Assembly (NCBI RefSeq): GCF_000022325.1
Contig: NC_012034.1
Coordinates: 700,501-764,500, forward strand
Direction of reading: 5' to 3'
From: Caldicellulosiruptor bescii DSM 6725
GTDB lineage: Bacteria > Bacillota > Thermoanaerobacteria > Caldicellulosiruptorales > Caldicellulosiruptoraceae
DNA length: 64,000 nt
Shown here: piece after piece, positions 1 to 8,713 of the stretch
Layout of the letters: every line of letters begins with the position of its first letter
Numbering within the stretch: the first letter of the stretch is position 1
The notes under the pieces: model-generated
Seen by the model: only the letters and a program-made list of their open reading frames with translations
Told to the model about the DNA's origin: nothing
The model's database searches: none
Program-made: the position numbers and the translations under genes

Positions 1-1199
1 TGGGTAACCACACGCTACTAAAGCAAATAAACAAGCTTTTGGTTTTGAAAACAATTTTGGACAACAAGATAATATCTCGTACAAAGATATCGAAACTTGT
101 AGATTTAAATAAAGCAACAGTCTCAAACCTCACCGATGAGCTCATAAAAGAAGGGTATGTAGTAGAAAAAGGATACGGTAAGTCCAAAGGCGGAAGAAGA
201 CCTGTCCTTTTACAGGTAAACAAAGATGTAGGTTCAATCATCGGAATTGACTTAGGTGTTGACTATATTCATATTATTCTCTCAAACTTTGTGGGAGAAG
301 TTATTTTTGAAGAATATGCCAACATGAAAATAGGTGAGGATAAGGAAAAACTTTTAAGGCTTCTTTTTGACCTGATTGAAAAATCAGTAAAAAAGGCGCC
401 ACAAACTCCAAAAGGGATTTTAGGTATTGGAATTGGTGTTCCAGGTATTATAGAAAAAGAGTCTGGAACTGTCCTTCTTGCTCCCAATTTGAAATGGCAA
501 AATGTCCCTTTGAGGTCAATTGTTCAGCAAAAGTTCAACCTCCCTGTTTATATTGACAATGAAGCAAATGCAGGCGCACTGGGCGAAAAGTGGTTTGGTG
601 AGTGGGGAAAAGTTAGTGATTTGATTTATTTGAGTGTTGGAATTGGGCTTGGTGCAGGAATTATTATCGACAACAAACTTTTCAGAGGTGCTGCAGGATT
701 TGCAGGTGAAGTTGGACATACCACTATCAACTTTCAGGACGATGTTTGCAGCTGCGGCAATATTGGCTGTCTTGAGAACTTTGCATCCGAGAGGGCACTT
801 TTGAGTGTTATAAAAAAGCTTGTAAAACAAGGAGTAGAGGATAGGTATATAAGCTGGGAAAATGTAGATGAAATCACTCCTTCTCGGATAATACAAGCAG
901 CAAAAGAAGGAAGCAGAGTTTGCAGAATGGCTATACTTGAGGTTGCTGAAAAGATGGGGATAGGCGTGGCAAATCTTGTAAATATTTTTAATCCTGAAAT
1001 GGTAATTATAGGTAATAAGGCATCATTTTTTGGAGAGTTGTTTTTAGAAAAATTGAGGGAAGTAATTAACCAGAGATCCTTTATCGCCCAGTTTTATAAT
1101 CTTAAGATAGAGGTTTCAAAACTGAAAGACAGAGCTGTGGTGCTGGGATGTATAGCTATGGTGATTTCCGACATGCTTTCTTTTCCAGAATATGCATGA
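1..1199 (+). CDS. ROK-family transcriptional repressor (XylR-like), 5' end outside window
   Basis: This is a sugar-responsive DNA-binding repressor of the ROK (repressor, ORF, kinase) family. The frame is open to the left edge and reads a typical XylR N-terminus before the first start-like codon at 39, so the true start lies upstream of the window. A winged helix-turn-helix spans about the first 60 residues (SRTKISKLVDLNKATVSNL). The ROK domain follows, with GIDLGVDYIHII as the nucleotide-type loop, NEANAGALGE, and the zinc-binding signature CSCGNIGCLE near residue 237. The xylanase gene begins 14 bases after the stop, so the pair probably belongs to one xylan or xylose regulon. The effector sugar cannot be read from sequence. 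Confidence 0.9.
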   Translation, partial: GNHTLLKQINKLLVLKTILDNKIISRTKISKLVDLNKATVSNLTDELIKEGYVVEKGYGKSKGGRRPVLLQVNKDVGSIIGIDLGVDYIHIILSNFVGEVIFEEYANMKIGEDKEKLLRLLFDLIEKSVKKAPQTPKGILGIGIGVPGIIEKESGTVLLAPNLKWQNVPLRSIVQQKFNLPVYIDNEANAGALGEKWFGEWGKVSDLIYLSVGIGLGAGIIIDNKLFRGAAGFAGEVGHTTINFQDDVCSCGNIGCLENFASERALLSVIKKLVKQGVEDRYISWENVDEITPSRIIQAAKEGSRVCRMAILEVAEKMGIGVANLVNIFNPEMVIIGNKASFFGELFLEKLREVINQRSFIAQFYNLKIEVSKLKDRAVVLGCIAMVISDMLSFPEYA

Positions 1200-1213
1200 G
1201 GAGGAGGTACTAA

Positions 1214-3283
1214 GTGAGTGTTTGTCTTTATAAAAGGTTGAAAAGGTTTTCAGTATTGATTTTAGTAATTTTATTTTTGATTGTAACCTTAATTGGTATA
1301 GAAACTACTAAAACTAGTAGAGTCATTGGAGAAACAAAAAAGAGTTTTGTGGAGTATAATTTTGAAAATAGGTTTATAGCACCATTTAAAGCGTCAGGAA
1401 AATCTATGAGTTTAAGGATTGACAATACAACAGCAGCAGAAGGGACCTTTTCACTTCTTGCAAGTGGCCGAAAGCAAATAGATGATGGAATTTTGCTTGA
1501 TGTAACCAATCTTATAGATTATGCAAATGAATATAAAATTACTCTATATGTTTATCACAAGTCAAGCAAAATGCAGCGTTTTGTTGTGAGTAGCGAAATT
1601 GAGACAAAAAGCGGAAAAGAAAACAAACTGCTGTGTGAAAAAATTATTATTCCAAAAAGTTGGAAAAAACTTGATGCAAATTTAAATTTGACTGAGCAAA
1701 AAGGGATAAAAAAAGTTTGGCTAAAGGTATATGTGCCAACCTCAACCACAAATTTTTACGTTGACCTTTTTACACTCAAAGTTGCTGACAAATCTCATCT
1801 AATAAAATTTGAAAACTTTGAAGATAAAAGTATAGCAGGATTTATCTCTCAAGATAAAAAATGTAAATTATCCATTTCAAAAGAAAAAGCTTACCAAGGT
1901 ACATATAGCATAAAAGTTCAGCAAACAGTTAAAAGACAAAACACAACAGTTATCTTGCCTGTAAAAGGAACATTTGAAAAGGGGAAAAGTTATTCAATAT
2001 CTTTTTATATGCATCAATCCATTCTAAAGAGTTTAAATTTTGCAGTTGGTATAAGGTTTCTGGAAAGTGGAAAGAATATGAGAGAGATTGTGCTTGGGAG
2101 GGTAACCATTCCAAAGAATAAGTGGACAGAAGTATTTGCAAGTTATACGCCCTCTTTGGATTCAAAGATAAAAGACTTTGTGATTTTCATAAGACCCCTC
2201 TCAGATATTTCCTATTACTATATCGACAACTTTACAATTTCAGATGATGGATGGTATTCAGCTGTACCTGATTTAGATTTACCTTCTTTGAGAGAGAAAT
2301 ACAAAAACTACTTTAAAATTGGTGTTGCTGTACCATACAGGGCTTTGACAAATCCAGTTGATGTTGCTTTCATAAAGAGACATTTTAACAGCATTACAGC
2401 AGAGAATGAGATGAAGCCAGAAGCACTTGAACCAATAGAGGACAATTTCAACTTTTCAATTGCTGATGAGTATCTTAATTTCTGCAGAAAGAATAATATA
2501 GCTATTCGTGGTCACACACTTGTGTGGCATCAGCAAACCCCAAACTGGTTTTTTGAAAACCCTCAGACAGGGAAAAAGCTGACGAATAGTGAAAAAGACA
2601 AAAAGATACTTTTAGAGAGGCTAAAAAAGTATATCCAGACAGTTGTTTCAAGATACAAGGGGAGAATATATGCATGGGATGTGGTAAATGAAGCTATTGA
2701 TGAGAATGAGCCAGATGGATTTAGAAGAAGTGACTGGTTTAATGTATTGGGTCCAGAGTATATCGAAAAAGCGTTCATATACGCTCATCAGGCAGACCCT
2801 AACGCTCAGCTTTTTTACAATGACTACAGCACAGAAAATCCAGTAAAGAGAGAATATATTTACAAGCTAATAAAGAGTCTAAGAGAAAAAGGAATACCCA
2901 TTCATGGTGTTGGTCTTCAGTGTCATATTTCTGTAAGCTGGCCAAGCGTTGAAGAGGTAGAAAAAACTATAAAACTTTTTAGCAGCATTCCTGGTATTAA
3001 GATACATGTCACAGAAATTGATATAAGTGTGGCAAAAGAATATGGTGAAGACATAGATGAAGAAACAAAAAGATATCTTTTGATTCAGCAGGCAAGAAAG
3101 TTAAAAGATCTTTTTGATGTGTTCAAAAAATACAAAAATGTAGTAACAAGTGTTTCGTTCTGGGGACTCAAAGATGACTATTCATGGCTTCAAGGTGATT
3201 TTCCACTTTTGTTTGACAAAGATTATCAACCAAAATTTGCTTTCTGGAGCTTAATAGACCCGTCAGTTGTGCCAGAAGAATAA
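1214..3283 (+). CDS. Secreted or membrane-anchored endo-1,4-beta-xylanase, CBM22-CBM22-GH10
   Basis: This enzyme hydrolyses internal beta-1,4-xylosidic bonds of xylan outside the cell. A GTG start lies 7 bases after a GAGGAGGT SD. Residues 10-32 are a hydrophobic signal or anchor segment. Two family-22-like carbohydrate-binding modules follow (about residues 45-190 and 195-345), each starting with a FEN/FENFED-type strand. The GH10 barrel covers about 365-685: AENEMKPE, RGHTLVWHQQTP, the acid/base Glu493 in WDVVNEAID, and the nucleophile Glu601 in HVTEIDIS. All catalytic residues are present. The absence of a C-terminal SLH or CBM module suggests the N-terminal segment may tether it. It follows the ROK regulator closely and ends at a strong terminator. 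The family call is secure; the CBM22 labels are less so. Confidence 0.94.
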   Translation: MSVCLYKRLKRFSVLILVILFLIVTLIGIETTKTSRVIGETKKSFVEYNFENRFIAPFKASGKSMSLRIDNTTAAEGTFSLLASGRKQIDDGILLDVTNLIDYANEYKITLYVYHKSSKMQRFVVSSEIETKSGKENKLLCEKIIIPKSWKKLDANLNLTEQKGIKKVWLKVYVPTSTTNFYVDLFTLKVADKSHLIKFENFEDKSIAGFISQDKKCKLSISKEKAYQGTYSIKVQQTVKRQNTTVILPVKGTFEKGKSYSISFYMHQSILKSLNFAVGIRFLESGKNMREIVLGRVTIPKNKWTEVFASYTPSLDSKIKDFVIFIRPLSDISYYYIDNFTISDDGWYSAVPDLDLPSLREKYKNYFKIGVAVPYRALTNPVDVAFIKRHFNSITAENEMKPEALEPIEDNFNFSIADEYLNFCRKNNIAIRGHTLVWHQQTPNWFFENPQTGKKLTNSEKDKKILLERLKKYIQTVVSRYKGRIYAWDVVNEAIDENEPDGFRRSDWFNVLGPEYIEKAFIYAHQADPNAQLFYNDYSTENPVKREYIYKLIKSLREKGIPIHGVGLQCHISVSWPSVEEVEKTIKLFSSIPGIKIHVTEIDISVAKEYGEDIDEETKRYLLIQQARKLKDLFDVFKKYKNVVTSVSFWGLKDDYSWLQGDFPLLFDKDYQPKFAFWSLIDPSVVPEE

Positions 3284-3297
3284 AAAGCAGATAGAAT

Positions 3298-3355
3298 AGG
3301 AAAGCACCACAAGAAGGTTTTAAACTTCTTTAGAAGTGGTGCTTTCCTATTTTTT
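3298..3355 (+). terminator. Rho-independent terminator of the xylanase unit
   Basis: Inverted arms AGGAAAGCACCAC and GTGGTGCTTTCCT (3298-3310 and 3336-3348) form a 13-bp stem followed by ATTTTTT. Confidence 0.9.
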
Positions 3356-3393
3356 GTGTGGTTATAAATTCCTATTTTTTGTGTGGTTATAAA
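3344..3393 (+). repeat. Perfect 25-bp tandem duplication across the terminator tail
   Basis: The 25 bases at 3344-3368 are repeated without change at 3369-3393. The unit contains the last bases of the terminator stem, its T-tract and GTGTGGTTATAAA. It looks like a recent replication-slippage product. Confidence 0.9.
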
Positions 3394-3394
3394 G

Positions 3395-3423
3395 TTGAAA
3401 AAACTGAAAAATTGTTATATTAT
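3395..3423 (+). promoter_or_regulatory. Sigma-A type promoter for the isomerase gene
   Basis: TTGAAA, a 17-bp spacer and TATTAT lie 36 bases upstream of the start codon and just after the terminator. Confidence 0.55.
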
Positions 3424-3458
3424 GAAATAGAAAATTTTAAAGAAAGGAGTCTGGGAAA

Positions 3459-4523
3459 ATGCTTGATAATTTAGAGACAATTGCACAGAATGACCCAAGC
3501 GGTATGTTTGAGTCAGTTTATAATCTTCCTGAGCAAATTCAAAAAGCATACGAAATAGGCAAAAATATTAGCGTGAATGTAAAAGCAGAAGATATAGATA
3601 AGGTTGTGATTACAGGTCTTGGCGGTTCAGCAATAGGTGGAAACCTTTTGAGAGTATTTGTCCTTGATAAGTGCAAAATTCCTGTGATTGTTAACAGAGA
3701 CTATGTACTTCCTGCGTATGTTGACTCTAAAACTCTTGTTATAGCGTCCAGCTACTCAGGTAACACCGAAGAGACACTTTCTGCATACCAGGATGCAAAG
3801 GCAAAAGGAGCAAAAATCATTGCAATCACAACAGGCGGAAAGTTAAAAGAGTTTGCCGAAAAAGACGGATTTGATGTAATCACAATTCCAAGCGGGCTTC
3901 AGCCAAGAGCTGCACTTGGATACTCATTCATTCCACTCTTGATGCTATTTGTCAAACTTGGTTTGATTGAACCTGTTGATGACCAGATAGAAGAGACAGT
4001 AAAGGTTTTAAGTGACTTGAGAGAAAGATATAAACCAGAGGTGCCGGAAGAGAAAAACCTTGCAAAGAGACTTACACTAAAACTTTGGAATAAGCTCCCA
4101 ATCATATATGGCATTAGTGGAACCACAGAGGTCATTGCAGAGAGATGGAAGGGTCAGATTTGTGAAAATTCAAAATCACCAGCATATTTCAATGTGTTTT
4201 CAGAACTCAACCACAACGAGATAGTTGGAACTGAGTCGCCAAAACATATTCTTGGACTTTTTGAAATTGTAATGCTCCATGACACAGAAGACCACAAGAG
4301 AAATGCAATCAGAATGGATATTACAAAAGACCTTATAAAGGGTGTTGTGTCTGGTGTAAATGATATATACTCAATCGGAAATTCAAGACTTGCAAGAATG
4401 TTTTCTCTAATCTACTTAGGCGACTATGTATCGCTTTATCTTGCAACACTTTATCAGAATGACCCAACTCCTGTGAAAAAGATTGATATTTTGAAGAACA
4501 AACTTGCAGAGATTAAAGATTAA
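3459..4523 (+). CDS. Bifunctional phosphoglucose/phosphomannose isomerase
   Basis: This enzyme interconverts glucose-6-P or mannose-6-P with fructose-6-P, feeding hexoses from polysaccharides into glycolysis. The start follows AAAGGAGT. The 354 residues match the short PGI/PMI family rather than classic Pgi. An N-terminal SIS fold holds GLGGSAIGG (near residue 53) and SSYSGNTEET. The C-terminal half carries the family active-site regions ENSKSPA and SELNHNEIVG. It has its own promoter and is followed by the PHP protein and aldolase genes in the same direction, which fits a central sugar-phosphate cluster. The relative activity on mannose versus glucose phosphate cannot be told. Confidence 0.9.
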   Translation: MLDNLETIAQNDPSGMFESVYNLPEQIQKAYEIGKNISVNVKAEDIDKVVITGLGGSAIGGNLLRVFVLDKCKIPVIVNRDYVLPAYVDSKTLVIASSYSGNTEETLSAYQDAKAKGAKIIAITTGGKLKEFAEKDGFDVITIPSGLQPRAALGYSFIPLLMLFVKLGLIEPVDDQIEETVKVLSDLRERYKPEVPEEKNLAKRLTLKLWNKLPIIYGISGTTEVIAERWKGQICENSKSPAYFNVFSELNHNEIVGTESPKHILGLFEIVMLHDTEDHKRNAIRMDITKDLIKGVVSGVNDIYSIGNSRLARMFSLIYLGDYVSLYLATLYQNDPTPVKKIDILKNKLAEIKD

Positions 4524-4562
4524 TGTATTTGACAAAAATTTTTGATGAGAGCTGAGAGAAAG

Positions 4563-5285
4563 ATGTTTTTGGAAGTTGAGACGCACTGTCATACCATTGC
4601 AAGCGGTCATGCTTACAATAACTTGGAAGAGATGGTACTTGAGGCACAGAAAAAAGGTTTGAAAGGGATATGTATTACAGACCACGGCCCTGAGATGCCA
4701 GGGTCGTGTAGCAGTTTATATTTTTACAATCTAATTGTGGTACCGAGAAAAATAAATGGTATAATGGTATTTAGAGGGTGCGAGGCAAATATTGTTGACT
4801 ACGAAGGCAGAATAGATATCCCGGAAGATGCCCTGAAAAGGCTTGATTTTGTGATTGCAAGCCTGCATGATGTTTGTATCCCGAGTGGGACAGTTTCTGA
4901 CCATACCAGGGCACTCATTGGTGCTATCAAAAATCCGTATATACACTGTATAGGGCATCCGGGGAATCCGCTATATGAAATTGACAAAGAAGAGGTTGTG
5001 CTTGCTGCAAAGGAATATAAAAAAGCAATTGAGATAAACAACTCTTCGTTTTATGTTCGTGAAAAAAGTAAAGAAAATTGCATAGAAATTTTAAAGCTGT
5101 GCAAAAAATATGGTGTGTACATTGCTATGGGCTCAGATGCACACTACAAAGCAGACATTGGCAGATGTGAAATTACTCAAAAACTTGTGTGTGAATATGA
5201 ATTTCCGCCTGAGCTTATTGTCAACAAAAGCTTAGAAAGCTTTATAAGCTTTCTAAAGCTTCATGGAAAGGATATTGATATTTAA
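4563..5285 (+). CDS. PHP-domain metal-dependent phosphoesterase (YcdX type)
   Basis: This is a predicted phosphatase or phosphoesterase with a PHP-type metal centre. Metal-ligand motifs are ETHCHT at the extreme N-terminus, ITDHGPEMPG, the internal Glu and His around IASLHD and IGHPGNP, and the C-terminal GSDAHYKADIG. The length of 240 residues is normal for YcdX-like proteins. Earlier in-frame starts exist (TTG 4542, ATG 4545), but ATG 4563 places the first motif at the family position. It lies between the isomerase and fructose-bisphosphate aldolase genes. The physiological substrate is unknown. Confidence 0.8.
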   Translation: MFLEVETHCHTIASGHAYNNLEEMVLEAQKKGLKGICITDHGPEMPGSCSSLYFYNLIVVPRKINGIMVFRGCEANIVDYEGRIDIPEDALKRLDFVIASLHDVCIPSGTVSDHTRALIGAIKNPYIHCIGHPGNPLYEIDKEEVVLAAKEYKKAIEINNSSFYVREKSKENCIEILKLCKKYGVYIAMGSDAHYKADIGRCEITQKLVCEYEFPPELIVNKSLESFISFLKLHGKDIDI

Positions 5286-5313
5286 AACAAAAACTTTGAG
5301 GAGGTAATTTAAA

Positions 5314-6285
5314 ATGCCGTTAGTTACCACAAGAGAAATGTTTAAAAAAGCGGCCGAAGGCAAGTACGCAATAGGTGCATTTAACGTCAACAACATGGAG
5401 ATTATCCAGGGAATTGTTGAGGCTGCAAAGGAGGAACAGGCACCGCTTATTTTGCAGGTTTCAGCAGGTGCAAGAAAGTATGCAAAGCACATCTATCTTA
5501 TCAAGCTTGTTGAAGCAGCTTTGGAAGATTCTGGAGATCTTCCGATAGCCCTTCATCTTGACCATGGCGAGGACTTTGAAATTTGCAAAGCTTGTATTGA
5601 CGGTGGATTTACTTCTGTTATGATTGATGGGTCAAGGCTTCCTTTTGAGGAAAATATTGCTCTTACAAAAAAGGTTGTTGAATATGCTCATGAACGCGGG
5701 GTTGTGGTGGAGGCAGAGCTTGGCAAGCTTGCCGGAATTGAGGACAATGTGAAGGTTGCAGAGCATGAAGCGGCGTTTACTGACCCTGACCAGGCGGCAG
5801 AATTTGTTGAAAGAACGGGTGTTGACTCTTTAGCTGTTGCAATTGGAACAAGCCATGGAGCGTACAAATTTAAAGGCGATCCAAGGCTTGATTTTGAAAG
5901 ACTTCAGAAGATTGTTGAAAAGCTTCCAAAAGATTTTCCAATTGTTCTTCATGGTGCATCAACAGTCTTGCCTGAATTTGTTGAGATGTGTAACAAGTAT
6001 GGAGGAAATATTCCAGGTGCAAAAGGTGTACCAGAGGATATGCTCAGAAAAGCAGCAGAGCTTGGTGTGCGAAAGATTAACATTGATACTGATTTGAGAC
6101 TTGCAATGACCGCAGCTATCAGAAAACACCTTTATGAGCATCCTGACCATTTTGACCCAAGGCAGTATCTCAAAGATGGCAGAGATGCAATAAAAGAGAT
6201 GGTAAAACACAAGCTTAGAAATGTTCTTGGCTGTGCGGGCAAGGCTCCCGAAATTTTAGAGGAGATAAAGAAAAACAGAGGATAA
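5314..6285 (+). CDS. fba: Class II fructose-1,6-bisphosphate aldolase
   Basis: This enzyme cleaves or forms fructose-1,6-bisphosphate from dihydroxyacetone-P and glyceraldehyde-3-P. It is a zinc-dependent class II enzyme. The SD GAGGAGGTAAT precedes the ATG. Motifs in order are GAFNVNNMEI, the zinc/catalytic LHLDHGEDF (near residue 90), VEAELGKLAG, IGTSHGAYK, VLHGAST and the phosphate-binding NIDTDLR. The 323 residues are slightly longer than Bacillus FbaA and resemble the version common in anaerobic Firmicutes. It ends the sugar-phosphate gene run at a terminator. Confidence 0.95.
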   Translation: MPLVTTREMFKKAAEGKYAIGAFNVNNMEIIQGIVEAAKEEQAPLILQVSAGARKYAKHIYLIKLVEAALEDSGDLPIALHLDHGEDFEICKACIDGGFTSVMIDGSRLPFEENIALTKKVVEYAHERGVVVEAELGKLAGIEDNVKVAEHEAAFTDPDQAAEFVERTGVDSLAVAIGTSHGAYKFKGDPRLDFERLQKIVEKLPKDFPIVLHGASTVLPEFVEMCNKYGGNIPGAKGVPEDMLRKAAELGVRKINIDTDLRLAMTAAIRKHLYEHPDHFDPRQYLKDGRDAIKEMVKHKLRNVLGCAGKAPEILEEIKKNRG

Positions 6286-6300
6286 AAAATACTGCCTAAT

Positions 6301-6331
6301 AAAGGGCGAGGGAAAAACCTTGCCCTTTTTC
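6301..6331 (+). terminator. Terminator after fba
   Basis: AAAGGGCGAGG and CCTTGCCCTTT form an 11-bp stem with one G-U pair, followed by a T-tract. Confidence 0.88.
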
Positions 6332-6342
6332 TTTTGACAAAA

Positions 6343-6371
6343 TTGTATTGTAAAATAGTTTGTGGTAAAAT
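6343..6371 (+). promoter_or_regulatory. Promoter of the SCIFF peptide operon
   Basis: TTGTAT, a 17-bp spacer and TAAAAT are the best sigma-A match upstream of the peptide gene. A TTGACA at 6334-6339 has no well-spaced -10. Confidence 0.45.
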
Positions 6372-6384
6372 ACTATATGTTGTT

Positions 6385-6401
6385 TATGCGTATGACGCAT
6401 A
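6385..6401. promoter_or_regulatory. 17-bp palindrome, possible operator of the SCIFF operon
   Basis: TATGCGT-ATG-ACGCATA is a perfect 7-bp inverted repeat with a 3-base spacer. It begins 13 bases after the proposed -10, where a repressor would block initiation or early elongation. The regulator is unknown. Confidence 0.45.
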
Positions 6402-6462
6402 TTTTTACGAAAGAAGAATAAGTTTAAAAACTTCTTACTTTAAAAGGAGGGTTTAAGGCTTT

Positions 6463-6606
6463 ATGAAGCATATAAAGGTTGTTGTAAAAAATGCTCTTTC
6501 AAAAACAGTTGTTTCTGGCGGCTGTGGTGAGTGCCAGGCATCCTGCCAGTCAGCTTGCAAGACATCTTGTACTGTTGGAAACCAAATTTGCAAAAACAGA
6601 AAATAA
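6463..6606 (+). CDS. scfA: SCIFF ranthipeptide precursor (six cysteines in forty-five)
   Basis: This is a 47-residue ribosomal peptide precursor of the near-universal clostridial SCIFF family, modified by the radical-SAM enzyme encoded next. The strong SD AAAGGAGGG lies about 13 bases before the ATG. The peptide opens MKHIKVVVKNALSK. Its C-terminal half has cysteines at 21, 24, 28, 32, 36 and 43, including CGECQASCQSACKTSC. In the studied C. thermocellum homologue a thioether joins Cys32 to Thr37, and both residues are at those positions here. A hairpin separates it from the maturase gene. Its biological role is unsettled. Confidence 0.93.
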   Translation: MKHIKVVVKNALSKTVVSGGCGECQASCQSACKTSCTVGNQICKNRK

Positions 6607-6618
6607 TCTTCTGTGAGT

Positions 6619-6670
6619 GGGCTGTCAAAAAATTTTTTTGAGGGCAGCCCTGCGCAAAACTTTTTTAATT
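6619..6670 (+). terminator. Attenuating hairpin between precursor and maturase
   Basis: GGGCTGTC (6619-6626) pairs with the arm ending GGCAGCCC at 6650. A T-run begins only at 6661. The position after a small peptide gene and before its enzyme suggests partial termination or RNA stabilisation. Confidence 0.6.
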
Positions 6671-6709
6671 TAAAATGTGATAAAGCAGGAGGAAGACAAA
6701 TAGGAAAAG

Positions 6710-8071
6710 ATGGTTCATACGTTTGAGAAGTTTGGACTCAAAATTGTAGTGGATGTGGCATCAGGTTCAATTTTCACAGTTGATAGTGTTGCTTATGAGG
6801 TAATAAAGTATTACAAAGAAAATGGAAGTTTTGATGGAGTAGAAGATGCACTTGAGTTTGATAAACAGCAGATAGCTGAGGCAGTTTTTGAAGTAAAAAG
6901 CTTGATTGAACAAGGAGTTCTGTTTTCTGAGGATACTTATAAGGATATGAATTTGATTGAAAAAAGAAATCTGGTTATAAAGGCAATGTGCCTTCATGTT
7001 GCTCACGACTGTGACCTTCGGTGCAGGTACTGTTTTGCATCAAGTGGTAGTTTCAAACAAGAAAGAAAACTTATGAGCTTTGATGTTGGCAAAAAGGCAA
7101 TAGGTTTTTTGCTTCAAAATTCTGGTTCAAGACAGAACTTAGAGGTTGATTTTTTTGGTGGAGAGCCACTTTTGAATTTCGATGTGGTAAAAAAGATTGT
7201 TGAATATGCAAGAGAAGAAGAGAAGAAGTATAACAAGAAAATATCTTTTACACTGACAACAAATGCAACAAACCTTTCAGACGATATAATTGAATATCTA
7301 AACCAGAACATGGAAAATGTTGTACTCAGCCATGATGGAAGACCTGAAGTCAATGACTTTATGAGGATTGACAGAAACGGTAATGGCACCTATAGCAAAA
7401 TCACAAACAACATTTTGAGGTTTATCCAAAAAAGAAATGGGAAAACTTATTATGTGAGAGGAACATTTACAGCAAAGAACTTGGATTTTTCAAAGGACGT
7501 TTTACACTTATACAGCCTTGGGATAAAAGAAATTTCGGTTGAACCTGTTGTGCTGGACAAAAGCAGTCCCTGGGCGATACGTGAGAGTCACATCGAAAGG
7601 ATAAAAGAAGAGTATGATATCTTGGCTGAGGAGTATATAAATGCGAAATTTAAAGGAGAAGGCTTTAGCTTCTTCCATTTCAATATAGACCTTACAGGTG
7701 GTCCATGTGTTTCAAAAAGACTTTCAGGGTGCGGTGCCGGGTTTGAGTATGTAGCAGTTGACCCTGAGGGTAATATATTTCCGTGCCACCAGTTTGTTGA
7801 CAAACCAAGTTTCAAGTTAGGAAGCGTGTTTGAAGGCATAAAAAGACTTGATTTGGTTGAGGAGTTTAAGAAAAATACAGTGTATGAAAAAGATGAATGT
7901 TCAAAGTGCTGGGCGAGGTTTTACTGCAGTGGCGGATGTGCTGCTGCAAACTATAATATGAACGGTGATGTGAAGAAATCTTACGTTGTTGGATGCGAAC
8001 TTGAAAGAAAGAGGGTGGAAAATGCAATAGCTATAAAGCTTTATCTTATGGAAAAGGGGATAAGAAGCTAA
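6710..8071 (+). CDS. scfB: SCIFF maturase, radical SAM/SPASM thioether synthase
   Basis: This enzyme installs a thioether cross-link on the SCIFF peptide using S-adenosylmethionine radical chemistry. Residues 1-75 look like a peptide-recognition (RRE-type) winged-helix domain. The radical-SAM cluster motif CDLRCRYC lies near residue 103, and the strand motif DFFGGEPLLN near 145. The C-terminal SPASM/twitch region carries further cysteines (GGPCVSKRLSGCGAG, FPCHQF, CSKCWARFYCSGGC, GCELER) for auxiliary Fe-S clusters. An in-frame TAG at 6701 fixes the ATG at 6710. AGGAGGA is 16 bases away, so initiation may be modest. The gene stops one base before the next start. Confidence 0.94.
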   Translation: MVHTFEKFGLKIVVDVASGSIFTVDSVAYEVIKYYKENGSFDGVEDALEFDKQQIAEAVFEVKSLIEQGVLFSEDTYKDMNLIEKRNLVIKAMCLHVAHDCDLRCRYCFASSGSFKQERKLMSFDVGKKAIGFLLQNSGSRQNLEVDFFGGEPLLNFDVVKKIVEYAREEEKKYNKKISFTLTTNATNLSDDIIEYLNQNMENVVLSHDGRPEVNDFMRIDRNGNGTYSKITNNILRFIQKRNGKTYYVRGTFTAKNLDFSKDVLHLYSLGIKEISVEPVVLDKSSPWAIRESHIERIKEEYDILAEEYINAKFKGEGFSFFHFNIDLTGGPCVSKRLSGCGAGFEYVAVDPEGNIFPCHQFVDKPSFKLGSVFEGIKRLDLVEEFKKNTVYEKDECSKCWARFYCSGGCAAANYNMNGDVKKSYVVGCELERKRVENAIAIKLYLMEKGIRS

Positions 8072-8072
8072 A

Positions 8073-8588
8073 ATGATAATTTCTTATAAAGGCAAAACAC
8101 CTAAAATTGCGCCTTCTGCTTTTGTTGCAGAAAATGCGGTTATCATAGGCGATGTCGAAATTGGAGAAAATTCAAGTGTATGGTTTGGTTGTGTTTTAAG
8201 GTGTGAAGAGAATAGAATTATAATTGGAAAGAATACAAATATACAGGACCTTACGACAATTCACACAGATCACTGCTGCTCTGTTATAATAGGCGACAAT
8301 GTTACAGTTGGTCACAATGTAGTTCTTCATGGTTGTGAGATAGGCAACAATGTTTTAATTGGAATGGGGACTATCATTATGAACGGAAGCAAAATAGGTG
8401 ATAATAGCTTGATTGGAGCAGGAAGTCTTATAACTCAAAACATGGTTATCCCGCCAAATACCCTTGTGTTTGGCAGACCTGCTAAAGTGATAAGAGAGCT
8501 CACTCCAGAGGAGATTGAAAAGATTGCAATTTCTGCAAAGGAGTATATAGAGCTTAGCAATGAGTATAAAAAGATAAAAGATTATTAA
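8073..8588 (+). CDS. Gamma-carbonic-anhydrase-like left-handed beta-helix protein
   Basis: This is a trimeric hexapeptide-repeat protein of the gamma-carbonic anhydrase/YrdA family. Repeated [IV]G-x4 turns (IGDVEIGENSSVWFG, IGNNVLIGMG, IGDNSLIGAG) make the beta-helix. Metal-site histidines are in TIHTDH and GHNVVLHG. The length of 171 residues is typical. Its start is one base after the maturase stop, so translation is coupled. Similar proteins often accompany unrelated operons, and whether it hydrates CO2 or serves the SCIFF system is not shown by sequence. Confidence 0.85.
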   Translation: MIISYKGKTPKIAPSAFVAENAVIIGDVEIGENSSVWFGCVLRCEENRIIIGKNTNIQDLTTIHTDHCCSVIIGDNVTVGHNVVLHGCEIGNNVLIGMGTIIMNGSKIGDNSLIGAGSLITQNMVIPPNTLVFGRPAKVIRELTPEEIEKIAISAKEYIELSNEYKKIKDY

Positions 8589-8598
8589 ATTTTGTTTG

Positions 8599-8628
8599 TT
8601 GACTTTTTATCAAGTAGAAGATTATAAT
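8599..8628 (+). promoter_or_regulatory. Sigma-A promoter for secDF
   Basis: TTGACT, an 18-bp spacer and a perfect TATAAT lie 85 bases upstream of secD. Confidence 0.7.
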
Positions 8629-8713
8629 TTTACTGAATGAGTATTTGTCTGAGTATATATTAAATTTTCTACATGTTTTTTCTTAACCTTCTAAAAAGAA
8701 AGGAGAAAGGGTT

